This document shows positions 49,734 to 61,900 of a DNA stretch of 64,000 bases, piece after piece (within the stretch, counting starts at the first letter, position 1; every line of letters starts with the position of its first letter). The notes beneath the pieces are model-generated. The model saw only the letters and a list, made by a program, of their open reading frames with translations. It had not been told where the DNA came from and ran no database searches. The position numbers were made by a program, and so were the translations under genes. Source of the DNA: Aporrectodea caliginosa (lineage: Eukaryota; Annelida; Clitellata; Crassiclitellata; Lumbricidae); contig JACEVL010000031.1 of assembly GCA_020284085.1 (NCBI GenBank), positions 221,001 to 285,000 on the forward strand, in the 5' to 3' direction.

Positions 49734-51371
49734 CAGAGGCGGATTAAGGCATGTTCAACATGTTCGGCCGAACAGGGGCCCCACACTTGAGGGGCCCCCA
49801 CAAATGCCAAAGAATTTTTCCAAAATTTTAGAATTATTACTGTTATTTGTTAAGTCTAACAGTAAAAATGAGCAAGAAACTCAGAATAAATTATTAGAAA
49901 CTGCTCATTTTAATACACACAAAACGACTTTTGCACTTATGTGGGCCCTATTAAAGTTTCTATTATCAGGCAGGTTCATCTCAAAATCAGCCGAAAACGA
50001 AATGATTCAGTTTGTTGACCTAGCAAAGTCATTTGCTCATGAACAGACAAATGAAACATCCTTTACTGGTTAATCACAAAAAGGACTCAATGACACCTTT
50101 CCAAATGTTGAGACAGCACTGTGAATATAGGCCTATATTGTTCTGATGGAGACAAACTACAGCAGAGAACGTTCGTTTACAAAACTCAAATTGATTAAAA
50201 ACAGACCGAGAGCGTCAATGTCGAAGACAGACTCGTTAGTTTTACATAGTTGAGCATCGAAAGTGACATACAATACAGTACCATACTTAAAATTCAGAAG
50301 TGCACATTGAAGTCGGGCAACCATTAAGAGCCGTAGGTCGACTGGAAGAGGCAAGTTTTTAGTTTAGAGCGAACATGAGGAGGTAGAGAGTACCAGATGG
50401 AGGGACCGACAACTGTAACAAGACAAGACGTGTATCAGAAACAATATACGTCTACTGTCCAGCAGATGCTGATCGAAGAGAAGAGCGGCCTTTAACAGAG
50501 TTGCTTGGTGTGACCATGGAAGATAAGTAGGAAGGCAGATGATCTGCGCGTGCTCTGTACATGAGGAGTGCCAGCATGAGGCGGACACACTCACAGACAG
50601 GAGGCCAGTGCATAGAATGAAGAGCAGGTGTGATATGGACTCGGTAAGAGAGTCAAAGACAGTCTTGCAGCTTGATGCGTTATTTTGGTTAGAGGAAGCA
50701 GTGTGTATTCAGGGAGACCACAGAGTAAAGAGTTGCAGTAGTCAAGTCGCGTCAGAATAAGGCAGTGTATCATTTTTTCAGTTATGCTGTGTCAGGAGTA
50801 GAGCGAAGCTTGCGTATTCTCCTGAAAGTGAGCTACATTTTGACGACATAGCCAAAAGGCTCGCAACGTATGGGCCTATAATTATGTGTGTACATTCCAT
50901 GACAATTTTAGCGATATTGATTGTCATTAATTGTCAATTCATAATTTTTTTGGCTCCTAACTCTCTAACTGTTAGTTTTGGTACAATGTGTAAACTGCAA
51001 ACACTGTGTCCAATCAGTCAAGACTATATTGTTAGCCTAAGCCTATTAGGCCTTTTTTTATTTTCTGTATTGTGGTAAGCCTGCAGTCGTAGTATTCTTT
51101 TACCACGACTTCTCCCCCCTCACGAGTCACTCTAACATTGTTGAACCGTATAAAAGATGTATACTTTAAGTTAAAGTCTTTAACACCAGATTGGATAATT
51201 ATAAACCCTACTGATATTGTACAAAAAGAAAGAAGGCACGAATTATAATAATAGAAGAATATTGATTCTTGGAATATAACATGTTTTATGTGTCCTTTAG
51301 TTGTGATTCTATGGGGCTGGGCCCCCACAGTCTAACTGAACAGGGCCACCACATTTCTTAATCCGGCCCTG
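49734..51371. mobile_element. hAT transposon (1638 bp) inserted in a (TCTG)n microsatellite
   Basis: Ends CAGAGGCGGATTAAG and CTTAATCCGGCCCTG are inverted repeats closely related to those of the element at 32230-34157. TGTCTGTC flanks both sides, but since the target is itself TCTG repeat the duplication is less informative than elsewhere. G/C-rich subterminal GGGGCCCC is present at both ends. A short + frame (49804-50073) is of unknown nature. Confidence 0.85.
50330..50790 (-). pseudogene. L2-like LINE fragment inside the nested hAT
   Basis: The minus strand reads LTRLDYCNSLLCGLPEYTLL followed by a basic/Leu stretch and, frameshifted, TSCLVTVVGPSIWYSLPPHV and LKTCLF. The RLDYCNSLL..GLP box and the SIW.SLP box are typical of L2/CR1-type ORF2 C-terminal regions. 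Confidence 0.7.
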
Positions 51372-51852
51372 TGTCTGTCTGTCTGTCTGTCTGCCTGTCT
51401 GTCTGTCTGTCTGTCTCTCTGCGTTCTCTGTCCCATCTCTGAAATCCACGCGCCCAGTATAATTATTATGTTCCAGTCTCACTTTCAAATGATGCGCTTA
51501 TAGTGCTGAGGGATATGGAATAGCGGGCGCTGAGTCATAATTTGGGCGCCAAAAATGTGAAAGTCGCATGATCGGTCCCGGCCTGCATAGCCTTTTGAGA
51601 CTTCGAACAATAAACCAAGTGAAGTTACTGATTATAAGATGACTAACTCTAATATATAACTGTTCTTATGCATATTTTTGCATTGATTTTTTACAATTAA
51701 TCCTGGATTTTGAAGAATTCAGAATTAAAAGAACTAAAAAAAAAATTAAAAAAATTAATATTCGTTGGCCAGTTTTAATATTCGTTAATATTCGTCAAGT
51801 TTTAAAAATTTTAATATTCGTAATATGCGCATACTCGGTCTATGGTTACAAG

Positions 51853-54529
51853 GGAGATCTCCAGTCTATTTCATCATCTACCCATATGAACAAAGAGTCA
51901 TAAATTTCAATAATACACTTTTATGGGTAGAAAAACCTACAGGGGCCCTGCAAAATAGGAAATACTTTATATTTATAATAGTTTAGATTTCACAAATGTT
52001 ATTTTTTATAACTGAAAATCATATTTTCATTCGTTTAGGGTCCTCCGAGATTTTGAGGGCTTTAGACGCGGATCTAGTGCGCTTATAGGCTACATGTGCA
52101 AAAGAGGCCTCCTTTATTAACAGCTAACAGTATGGAATTGGCTGTAATCGTTTGGCCTCAGGAATGCCATCAAGTACCGTAGTCATTCTCCAAGTTCGAT
52201 AAGGACACGTCTTTAAATACCCTTTACAAATTTGTTAATAAAAACAACTGGGCTACATCAATCAGTTCACTTTTCAAGCGCGGAATTTCCATTCCAAAAA
52301 TAAAATACTCTCCTGCATGGAACGTAATCGGCCTACCACTTCGTCCCTCAGAATCACGTTTTATCATGAATTTAATTGCATGATCGCAGGGTCACTAGCC
52401 CACGATCCAACTTAACAGGCAGTAATTGCTACATTTCTTTACAGAGCGAGCAAAATGCATCATAAACAGAACTAGCCTTCTGTTTACAAAGTTCGCCTAG
52501 CCATTCGCAAAGAATTTGTCACCGGAATAGATTTCGCACGTAACTAATGCGAACGTGCATCCTCGCAAGGGAAATGGGCGTGCTCGGAACGCTTTTGTTG
52601 CCGGATAAAATGTTGCATCACACCTGCCATAGCTGTAAAACAGTTGACTTTGTATGCGATGGGCTGGTTCACGTTCGCATACTAAAGCCACGATTCCGTT
52701 TAGTTTACATTCGTCAGCACTGGCTGAAGTCGGTAATGACCGTTGAGTTTTCGGGCAATCACAAATGAACTGTTAAGAAAGCGTGACAGAATGTGTAGCT
52801 ATTTTATCATGCAGGCAGTTGAACGTTGATATGCACATGCCGTTGACTCATTATTTAGTTATGAACCTTATTTTACAGTTCGAATCTCGGGTTAGCATTG
52901 TCCGTATACGAGGACCTTAAATGGCGTGGCACCCATTCAATCAATCAGGGGTGAGAAGAAACTCACACGAAAAGTTAGCAGGATCGCGGCCATGATTGTG
53001 GTCGCTATAATTATAGAAACGTATATACTATATAGGCTATACTTAAGTTTTTACACTAAATAACAAAAAGTCATTCGTTTATAAAGGCAAATCAACTACT
53101 GGGCTATTACTTACTACTACTCAACAAGCTTCGATTGAAATGTATGTTTTGAGATTGGTCGAAATTTTGTGACGTTATCCGATCCTGGCTGTTTGAACGA
53201 TGTTAAAACAGCTGCACGGTGTTACTTCGGCCTGCGAGGTATTTCTACCATCCACCCCCTTAACGCAGCGTATTCTTACAATCGGCTGTTAAGTTTGGCA
53301 ACATAGTTTATAAATTAGAAATAAGGATATGCTGTGTCCAGTATAATGAGCAGGCAGCACAGTTCTGTCATGAGGCTAAAATATATATAAATAAATATTA
53401 ATTAACAATTATAAACATTATATAGTGTAGAGACATAATCATTCGCTGTCGTACATAATATTTACGAGTAGGGCCTATTATAGCGAGTTACGGGCAGCTG
53501 CCTGAGCAGTTATCATTGAGAGGCTGGATCTCTACGGGGATTGGCCTGAGCTAAATGTTCGTCTTAGGCGACTGAGTATAAAACCTTGCGCTCTCTAGAT
53601 TATGGAGCTCTTTGACGGTTTAGCTCAGAGGTAGAGTTATTATTATTACGTAGATTATTATTATGGGTGGTTAGTCGTAGAACATTACATTAGAAGTTAT
53701 TATTATTATCTTAAGGAGTCAATTATTATTATCTAAAGTCAGTTGTGTCATTCGTTACAATCATTATTAATAATTACTTGTATTTGTAACCCATACGTCG
53801 TCTTAATTGATTATGTATGTTCCGTAACTAATTGTATGCATTTGGTTTAATCAATAAGAATATTATAAAACATTATTGTCAGTTACTTCATGTGTAGCTA
53901 GCTTCCCCAGGTATAGGTGATTCTAGGATGAATAGTCTGTCGGGGGTGGACGCGCCTTCACAGCTAACTTATTCAATAATTACTTAATTACCAAATCATT
54001 TAGATAGACGGATTCTAGGTAGGCAGGGTTATAGTTCATTGAGTTAAAATAGTTAAGGGTTTCCTAAGCTATTCGGCCATTTAGGCTACATCTAAGAGAG
54101 CCTACCGCAGACAGAAAGACATAATTCAGCAAATAATAATTTGAATGACTTTATGAGAGCAGTTTAGTGTACTTTGTTCTGTATAATAGCATTTGAATTC
54201 TCTATAACTGAGTCGCAGAAGGTGACGGATAGGGTTATAATCTTGTCTATAGGTCTCTATAGACTAAGTCTATAATATGTTTTACAGGCCTCTGCAGCAT
54301 GTCTTATCAGATATTCCTGAATAGTGTATGAAACACTGAACAAATGAGGGCTATAACTGATTTCGTGAACCAAAGCCAGAATTTAGTAATTTAATTGAAA
54401 TTATATTGCAATCCAATCCATTTTCTGAGAAGACATAAAAAGCACCACGGTCAAATGCGATGATAAAATATATATTAGTTCATGAATGCTTGACTCTAAT
54501 TATTAGGTTCGAAGTATCTTTAAGGCTTA
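51853..54529. other. Long stretch with no recognised gene
   Basis: No P450-like exon, reverse transcriptase or transposase was seen. Within about 53200-53980 there is an LTR-like look: a TATAAAA at about 53578, GC-richer start region, TTATTATTA tracts and an AATAAGAATATTATAAAA tail. No matching second copy or target duplication was found, so a solo LTR is only a possibility. Confidence 0.3.
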
Positions 54530-54730
54530 GGGGCCGTCCATAAATGACGTCTCGCAATTTTGGCCGATTTTTACCCACCCCCTGCCCCCTCGTCACACTT
54601 CGTCACAAAAAGTAACACCCCTTGAAAAATGACGTCACAAAGCTCTGAGCCCCCACCCCCATGTCACACATCTTCACAAATTTCCGACCCCCGACCCCTA
54701 GGTGCGTGACATCATTTATGGACGGCCCCT
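54530..54730. mobile_element. Short MITE (about 200 bp) with PIF/Harbinger-like TTA flanks
   Basis: Ends GGGGCCGTCCATAAATGACG and TCATTTATGGACGGCCCC are near-perfect inverted repeats; TTA stands at both borders. Internal GTCAC..CCCC words are G/C-biased. The paralogous flank of gene C near 17310-17345 has no such insert. Confidence 0.75.
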
Positions 54731-54734
54731 TAGG

Positions 54735-55850
54735 GCATTGACTCATAGGCCTATTTGTAACAAAATGTAGTCAGAGTCGTACAGTGTGGTGTTTGAAAGT
54801 ACTGTATGCCATTGATTCATACCAGGTCATTGGAATCTTAAGGGTATGAATTCGGGGAGCTTCTACGTGTCAGATTCTGTGAAAAGTACTTCAAATGAAT
54901 CTGATTTGAAATTTAAATCCGCATTTAAGCTGTTGTCAACACGACAAAGGGCAGTAGCCTATGTCTAGATAACAGTACATTAACCTCTTCTTATTTTGCT
55001 GTCAGCACTATATATTATACCAGTGCGGCAATGCGGCATGCAGGACTCGTTGATAAACATGTTGATTTGGCCACGTGTTGTATTGGGCTAATCTGGCCCA
55101 AGATTAAACTGTTTTCAACATAAATGGACTGTGACTCTTAGTCTCTCTCAGATAGTCAATCCCATTCGTAATCGTTTAGCTACAGCATTTCTAAATCGCT
55201 ACTCGAGAGTTAAGCGTTAAGCAACAGCTCACTCGCCAGTGTTGGGCCAATGCACGAGCGATTCAGAATCTCGATCACGTAAGTACAAACATTATAGGAA
55301 GCCGTTCAATTGACAGGCACAATTAAACATACTTAAAGATATATCGGCAGAAACACATACATAGGCCTACATATTACAATCGTGTATGTGCAAATTCATC
55401 CATTCATTTCAAGAATTTATATAGCGCCCCTTTCATGGCGAATCATACATGCATCCTACGTACATAATAATACATACCCAAATAATACATAACTCACACG
55501 CACACATAGTGATACAAACACACAACATGCATGAATAGATACAACAAACATAATTATTATATACAGACACACAAGATAGGCCTACATGGATCAATTGTTT
55601 TTTTAATCATCAACTCATATTGATCTCATATGTAACACATTAGATTCTGCAGACACATACACATAATATATACAATGCTACACATGCATAGCCTACATAC
55701 GTGAATGTATACGAAACATGTAGCCTAATGTTGTTGAATGCCATGCCAGCCCAGCATAGCTCAGTTAAGAATAGTTTAGTTAGTACATTCCGCTCTGCAC
55801 TCAAGCATGTATCCTATTTATTTATTTAACCACAGTTTAACGTCGTCTTA
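54735..55850 (+). repeat. Duplicated 5'-flank block, copy 4 (upstream of the exon-1 relic)
   Basis: It matches copy 2 in its first part (TTTGTAACAAAATGTAGTCAGAGTCG, TTCGGGGAGCTTCTACGTG) and copy 3 in its second part (TTGTATTGGGCTAATCTGGCCC, TTGTTGAATGCCATGCCAGCCCAGC). An antisense L2-type tail is at 55393-55432. A P450 exon-1 relic follows 650 bp after the block. Confidence 0.8.
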
Positions 55851-56104
55851 TGACATCAAAGGCCGTTGACGACTATGTATCCTATGTATACATATATAGC
55901 CTATATACATGTATATATATATATACACATAAATATACATGTATGTATGTGTGTGCTGTGTGTGTGCTCGATAGTGTAGTGGTTATGTATCCTATATGTA
56001 TATGATAGTGTAGTGGTCATGTATCCTATATATACATATATAACCTATATACATGTATATATATATACACATAAATATACATGTATGTATGTGTGTGCTG
56101 TGTG

Positions 56105-56410
56105 TGTGCTCGATAGTGTAGTGGTTAGCGTCATGGACTGTCAATCGAGAGGTCGGGGTTGAAATCCCTGCCAGGGCAGAAATTTGGTTCAAAATTTCTG
56201 CTCCACCTGCGTCTATAGTCAACTCAGCTATTATATAGGCCTAATGAGTGCACTGGTCGTACAGTGTCGAAGGAAAGATAGTTAAGATACGACGGCGAGG
56301 CAGAGAACTGGCCACCCGCCCTCATATACCGATGCTAAGAAAATGAAGTCGGTAACACTTCACACCCATGGCTGCCTCAGGATTGGCTTAAGGAACTGCA
56401 AAAAATATAT
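56105..56410 (+). mobile_element. tRNA-derived SINE (tRNA-Asp-like head)
   Basis: GCTCGATAGTGTAGTGGTTAGCG (A box) and GGTCGGGGTTGAAATCCC (B box, one base off) at normal tRNA spacing, with CTGTCAATC in the anticodon place (GTC). A body of about 230 bp follows, ending in GGCTGCCTCAGGATTGGC and an A-rich tail. Partial repeats of the head (GATAGTGTAGTGGTTATGTAT) precede it at 55971-56010. Confidence 0.7.
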
Positions 56411-56496
56411 ACGCAAATGTATGCACATACATACATTATGTAAATAAATATAAGCATAAATGCATACATGTCTGCATACATACATACACATGCATA

Positions 56497-56531
56497 CTTG
56501 GACCCATCTTTACATTGAAAGCCAATAACAA
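56497..56531 (+). pseudogene. Relic of P450 exon 1 with its splice donor
   Basis: The bases encode [12 protein letters not shown], matching the end of exon 1 of genes B and C ([12 protein letters not shown]), and are followed by GTAAGT and about 60 bp of intron 1 with GTTCAATGCTTAA as in gene B (12170-12225). The 5' part of the exon has been replaced by a CATA-rich stretch and a SINE. This is the remains of a seventh P450 copy of B/C type. Confidence 0.85.
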
Positions 56532-57405
56532 GTAAGTAACAAACGATAAGTAATTATTTGTCCTAATTATGGGTTCAATGCTTAACTAATGCTAAGCAAT
56601 TAATTAAATATATATCTTCTTTGCCTATTCTGTTTTCTCTGGCAACCAGACATAGGCCTACATTATGTAAATAAATATATGCATAATATGCATACATGTA
56701 TGCATACATACATACATACATTAGGGTGATTCAAAAAACATTTTGGGGGAAAGTTAATGAGCATAGTTGCTAATTTTGTTCCTTTTGTGTACAGAATAAA
56801 TTCTGTATAAAAAATTTCAAAATCAAATGCATTTTAGAGGTCGCTCAATGAGCACAAAAGTTTCCATACAGTCGTATTCAGGTTACAAATTGAGGTGATG
56901 GCCAAATGATAGGCTATATCACACACAATAAATCATAGATTGATTAGTAACTCGAGGTAGTCACAAGAAAACAGATATTCATATTGATTAAAAAAGTCTT
57001 TTAAAAAGTCTACAATAATTGTAGACTTTTATTGTAGAATTATTCACCAGGAATCCTCCGCTGCCTGATCTGCTTGTTCAACTGCAGGTCATTAACTGGT
57101 GCATCAGATCTGATGCCACCGGACTAGCTCTTCATGCTCTCACGTTTATTACTTGCAAATAAACAGAATGCAGTGACATTTCTTCTCACAGAGGCAGTCA
57201 ATTGAGATTGATCTATAAAACATTGGTCTCCAAGAAATAAATGACATTAGTCATCCATGTGGCCAAATGCACCTGAATGTCTGAAACGATACATCCTATC
57301 ACCGACCGTCTCTCCTCGAATTCCACAATTCCATCACTTCCTTCCCCCTCAAAGTCCGATTCACACCTCAACGTGGTGAGGGGGTGGACTTCGGCCCATG
57401 GATCC

Positions 57406-57544
<139 letters not shown>

Positions 57545-58574
57545 CACTTCCTTGTAATTGTCTCTTGAAAGATAATCTAGTCTTGCTGACAGATGATTGC
57601 ATGCGATGAACAGTTGAAAATTACATTGGCCCTTCATCCGCGTATTAACAGTTTGCTTAAGTAATGGCAGCTACCAAGATAGCGAGGTCCAACAAGTTTA
57701 TGTGATCCAATGCAGATTCTGCTTTGAAAAATGTAAGGTTTCTTGTCTGCTGTATCTTCTTGTAAATCTTCAGGAGGGGTATAATTCAACAGTTAGGTCC
57801 TACTGTTTTTTGTTGTACAATGGGATATTGACTTCATAGCCAAATTCATGTTTCCATCGTCGTCATCATCATCATCATTATCGTCTTCGTCATCATTCAC
57901 GTTGCTGCTCTTGCAATCCTAGTTGACCGATTACTTGAACTAGACCCTTCAGCTGATTTTCTTAGCATTTCATGCTTCTACCTTGGTTCAAGTCTGATCT
58001 TGTGTTTTGCAACGGTTGCCTCTTTCTGACTAAGATCCTTGTCTTCAGCCATGCTCATCTTTCGTGGATCTCGCTGATCTGCCGAAAACCACTTTTTCTC
58101 ATCAATTTTTAGATCATGCTCAGTTTGCTAATTGGCAATATAAAAAATGAGATGCACTTTTCAACAAATGCATCTGGCTTTTCTGTGACTCAGAGTCCCT
58201 GTTTTTACTTTTCTTGATCAAATTATACTCCTCCACTAGACCCTTTGCTTTTACACTATCTTCGACTATAATGCTGTAAGAATTCTAGCCTTGTTCCAAA
58301 TTCAGATTAACTTGATAATCATTGCATTCAAACCCTCTGACAGTCTTCTTCAAAATCTTGTGATGATAAAAAAAACTAGAAATGTGTATAGTGTGTGGCC
58401 TCCTGTAGGCAATACATTAATAGGAAGGGTTGCTTCTGGGTTCCCAGTTAACGTGACTTCAGTCTTCAACCTTGTCGCAGAAGTGCAAAAGTTTTCTTCC
58501 ATTTACACTGCTAGCTGTAATGCAGTAAATAGGCTAAAGCCATTATCTGTATTACCTACACCACCGCGCCCCAG

Positions 58575-58742
58575 TTGTATTGTGTTGTATTGTATTGTAT
58601 TGTATTGTACTCCACGTTTATATTGCGACCGAGCCACCCGCAGTAAAGATCCGATAAATTAATCTCTGATAAACCGACCGACCGGGAATCGAACCCGGGC
58701 CGCCGGCGTGGTGAGCAGGCTACCAACCCACTCGGCCACTCA
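58575..58742 (-). mobile_element. tRNA-derived SINE, antisense, with (TACAA)n tail
   Basis: On the minus strand AGTGGCCGAGTGGGTTGG (A box) and GGTTCGATTCCCGG (B box) are tRNA-like; the body ends GAGTACAATACAATACAATAC. It is nested inside the transposon at 56721-59032. Confidence 0.8.
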
Positions 58743-59258
58743 TACTTACAGTATGGCCTATGACTAGGGCCTATGTATATAATTCTTGCTTATAGGATTG
58801 TTGCCCAATGTAATTAGGATTGTTGCATTCCAGTGTCTCGTCAATGGCAATTTCGTTGTTTCTTCAAATAGACCCCTCTCAGATTTCAGGGCATTGAGCG
58901 ACCAGTAAACATTCATAGATTACAGTAAAATTTTGCTGAATTGTTCAGAAAGACCAAAGGAACAAAATTATCTACTATGTCGATCAATCAGAAAAAATTA
59001 TTTTTTCCCCATGGTGACGTGAATCACCCTAATACACATGCATACTTAGACAGCATAAAATCTCTTTCCTACTCGGTCTGTTAGTAACTATAACCTACGC
59101 CCCAGGCCGCATCCCTTTGAACTTACAACTAAGATGTCTAAGAACAATAAGATCTTCGTACCACACATGCTATTCAAAAACGTCTACTAGATGAAAAACT
59201 GCCTCTCTGAAGACTCGTGCATTCTGTTGCGTTTTGTCGACAGTTTTGTGTTAAAAAT

Positions 59259-59589
59259 CAGAGGTGGCCAACCTTTTTTGGCCTACGGGCAACTGTGAAT
59301 GTTGGTAAGCACGCGGCGGGCCGCAAAATGTTTGTCCTTACAGCCTCGAAATAAATACAAATGTTTATTTCATATTTTACAATATGTATAAAAACAGGTA
59401 AGACTATATTAGGTCACTCGAACTTACAACACTAAATCTTTTAGTGTTTTAGACATCATTATTATGCAGTATTGTAGTAGGCCTAGTCGGACAAGTAGGC
59501 TAAGTAGGTGCAAAATGAGACAAACATTATTTAGCCAAAAGAGCCCGCGGGCCGCATTTGGCCCGCGGGCCGCGGGTTTGCCATCCCTG
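59259..59589. mobile_element. hAT-like MITE (331 bp)
   Basis: Ends CAGAGGTGGCCAACC and GGTTTGCCATCCCTG are imperfect inverted repeats; near the right end CCGCGGGCC palindromes recur. The flanks TTAAAAAT and TGTTAAAT match only partly. The type is familiar from hAT MITEs (CAGGGGTGGCAAACC). Confidence 0.6.
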
Positions 59590-59810
59590 TGTTAAATAAA
59601 CGAATATGATGATGATGATGATGACTCGGACATACAATGGACATCGATCTCTAGACACGAAGCAGCACTCGTGAATAAGCCGGTGTTTTGGCATTAGCCT
59701 TAGGGTAGCGCTTTAGAATTTGGAGGTTACGATTACGATTACGACGATAACGATTATCTGAGTTGCTTGGAGGCGCAAGTGTAGCCGAAATATTTAAATA
59801 AATTTATGTC

Positions 59811-59880
59811 CTGGCCTGAATTTGAACCCCGACCTTCATTACAGAACAGCACATTAGCCACAAGACTATCGCACACCCCT
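59811..59880 (-). mobile_element. tRNA-derived SINE head, antisense, truncated
   Basis: The minus strand reads GTGTGCGATAGTCTTGTGGCTAATG (A-box region) and GGTCGGGGTTCAAATTC (B box), similar to the tRNA-Asp-like head at 56105-56180. Confidence 0.6.
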
Positions 59881-59905
59881 ATATTCAATAATTATATAAG
59901 GAGAC

Positions 59906-60275
59906 CAGAGCTCGAGGGTACGCGTACCCTAAAATAGAATACGTTAAAATACGTACGTACCTTTCAAAAAATAGAATTCGCGTATGGTACGTATCATACA
60001 CGAAAATTTTATTTATGGTTTACTCGGTGACCCATAGCCTATACAATCTGACATTAGTGCATTAAAAGCAATGTATGCTGGATAAACATAGACCTACAAT
60101 ATAGCATTGCAGCAATTTACTACGCTGTATACTGGGTTGTGATTGTTTGCTTAAATTAAATTGAACATTCTTATAACGTATTTTTTATTGTTTACGTACC
60201 CTAAAATAGGGTACGTTAAAAACGTACGTACCTTTCAAAAAATAGAATACGTATGGTACGTACCCTCGAGCTTTG
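59906..60275. mobile_element. hAT-type MITE (370 bp) just upstream of gene F
   Basis: Ends CAGAGCTCGAGGGTACG and CGTACCCTCGAGCTTTG; AAGGAGAC is duplicated perfectly at 59898-59905 and 60276-60283. Internally an about 80-bp segment (CGTACCCTAAAATAG..TTTCAAAAAATAGAAT..GTATGGTACGTA) occurs as two direct copies, each with GGTACG/CGTACC inverted ends. The right end is 118 bp before the ATG of gene F. Confidence 0.88.
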
Positions 60276-60740
60276 AAGGAGACTATTAAAACAATATAAA
60301 ATCTCAAAAGGTAATTTATAACGTGAAAATTGTTTCATATATTTTACTCAGATTTCCGGATTGTCTATCACTTGATTCATAGAGAAAGATAAGATGTTGT
60401 TGCTGGTGGAATTACTTGCCTTTCTGGGAACATGGTTGTCCTCAAGTTTTCTCCATCGGTGGTGGAATGACAGAGGGAAGGAAAGGCACCGTTATCCTCC
60501 TTCTCTTCCATCTCTTCCACTGGTCGGATCTTTACCTTTCCTTCGAGGCTTCAACAGCATTGCAGACTTTTTCATGAGGAAAGCAGATCAACGTGGACCC
60601 ATCTTTACATTCAGAGCTGGAAACAAGTAAATCGCAAAACTATTCATTTTCTGCTGTGCTGTTTTAACCAAGGTAGCTAATTAAATGAATGTGAGTCTCA
60701 AGTAGAATTACACTTAGAGTTGCCAGACGTCCGGCAAAAG

Positions 60741-60830
60741 GTGGACGTGTCCTCCTTTTTAGCCTCATGTCCTCTGTCCGGAAGGCAAAGCCAAAACTTA
60801 GAAAATGTCCGGCTTCATGTATGTTTTTTG
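60741..60830. repeat. Possible DNA-transposon end in intron 1 of gene F
   Basis: AGAGTTGCCAGACGTCCGGC with further GTCCGG words resembles ends of dispersed DNA elements; no right end was found. The rest of intron 1 (60831-61540) shows nothing recognisable. Confidence 0.3.
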
Positions 60831-61728
60831 TAGTGGGCTATTGCCTATTACTTCACTGCAGTTGTTAACGACTTCACAGGCGAATATTTAATCACAAGTC
60901 TGTTTCTATTTCCACATACTTCCTTGCCTTTCGTCAAGAGCAAACAGCACCACCACTGCCACGTTTAAACTTCACTTTTCAATCATAGGAGGGAGATTGC
61001 TATTCACAGCTGTTCACAATGTACCAACCAGAGGCGCCACTGTTACAAACTCTAACAGAAAATGTAAAAAACTTGTTCACTGTTTACTTACTATCTCAGT
61101 TGTAATCTCACGATTTGACAGCTCCCAAACATGCTTACTCACTGACTCTCAGTCATAACAAAATCGATTTGATGGTGATCTGTAGAGTCGGAGAAACTGC
61201 TGAGAGAGAAAGTGAGGAATGTTGGGTTTCGTCAGTATCCAGGTGATGGTCATCTGAGGATGTCTTAAAGCTTTGGCTAAGTGATGTAGTGTACAGAATT
61301 AACAGACGAAGTCCAAGAACAGAGCTCTGTGGAACTCCAACAGACAGTGACCATGTTTGCTGTGGTTAGGAGAAAAGACGAAATTATATGGCTATGCCTG
61401 TAAAGCGCAAAGCTGCAACTGCAGTATTTGTTTCAAATTGGCGTCCATTATGGCTGTCAAAGAATAAATGTTTTAATTTAAAAAAAATAGATACATTCGG
61501 TTGAACTGTATATGAGATTCAAACGTAATTTCATATTTCTGCTTTAGGGTCGTGCTAATACTGAATAGCAGAGAAGTCATCGAAGATGCACTCGTTAACC
61601 ATTCTTCTGCATTCTCAGGAAGAAGCCAGGTTCACGTCGAAGGCATTGTCAATCCCAATAGTAAAGGTCAGCATAATTAAGACATTCCTGGAGTCATTTG
61701 TGGGACTTACCTTTAAACAGACAATTCA

Positions 61729-61900
61729 GCAGTGGTGGGCAAAAGTTAAGTTGAAAACTTTTAGTTAAATTTTACAGTTAAGGATGAAGTTTACTTCAGA
61801 AAATAATTTAGTTGAAACTAAAGTTTAACTAATATTGTTTAGTTATTAACTGAAAAGTTTAACTAAAGAATTAACAAGTACGCACTACGCAACTATCTTA
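61729..61900. repeat. hAT-like left end in intron 2 of gene F
   Basis: CAGTGGTGGGCAAAAGTTAAG followed by many AGTTTAACT and AGTTAA words is the style of a hAT terminus with subterminal repeats. No right end was identified. Confidence 0.45.

Larger units (their letters stand above)
49074..51844. mobile_element. DNA transposon (2771 bp) with perfect 8-bp target duplication, containing a nested hAT
   Basis: Ends CATAGAACGAG and CTCGGTCTATG are an imperfect inverted repeat; GTTACAAG stands on both sides (49066-49073, 51845-51852). TTAATATTCGT words are repeated near both ends (49103-49160, 51757-51822). An 8-bp duplication with CA..TG ends fits hAT or P-type elements. Without the nested element at 49734-51371 it would be about 1.1 kb. 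No transposase frame of its own was recognised. Confidence 0.82.

Noticed and set aside
53200..53980. Solo LTR of a retrotransposon
   Set aside because: TATA box and AT-rich tail look suggestive, but no TG..CA borders with a target duplication and no internal region were found.
58680..58742. Functional tRNA gene candidates here, at 56105-56175 and at 29186-29260
   Set aside because: A and B boxes are present, but acceptor stems do not pair well and each continues into a SINE body with a repeated tail.
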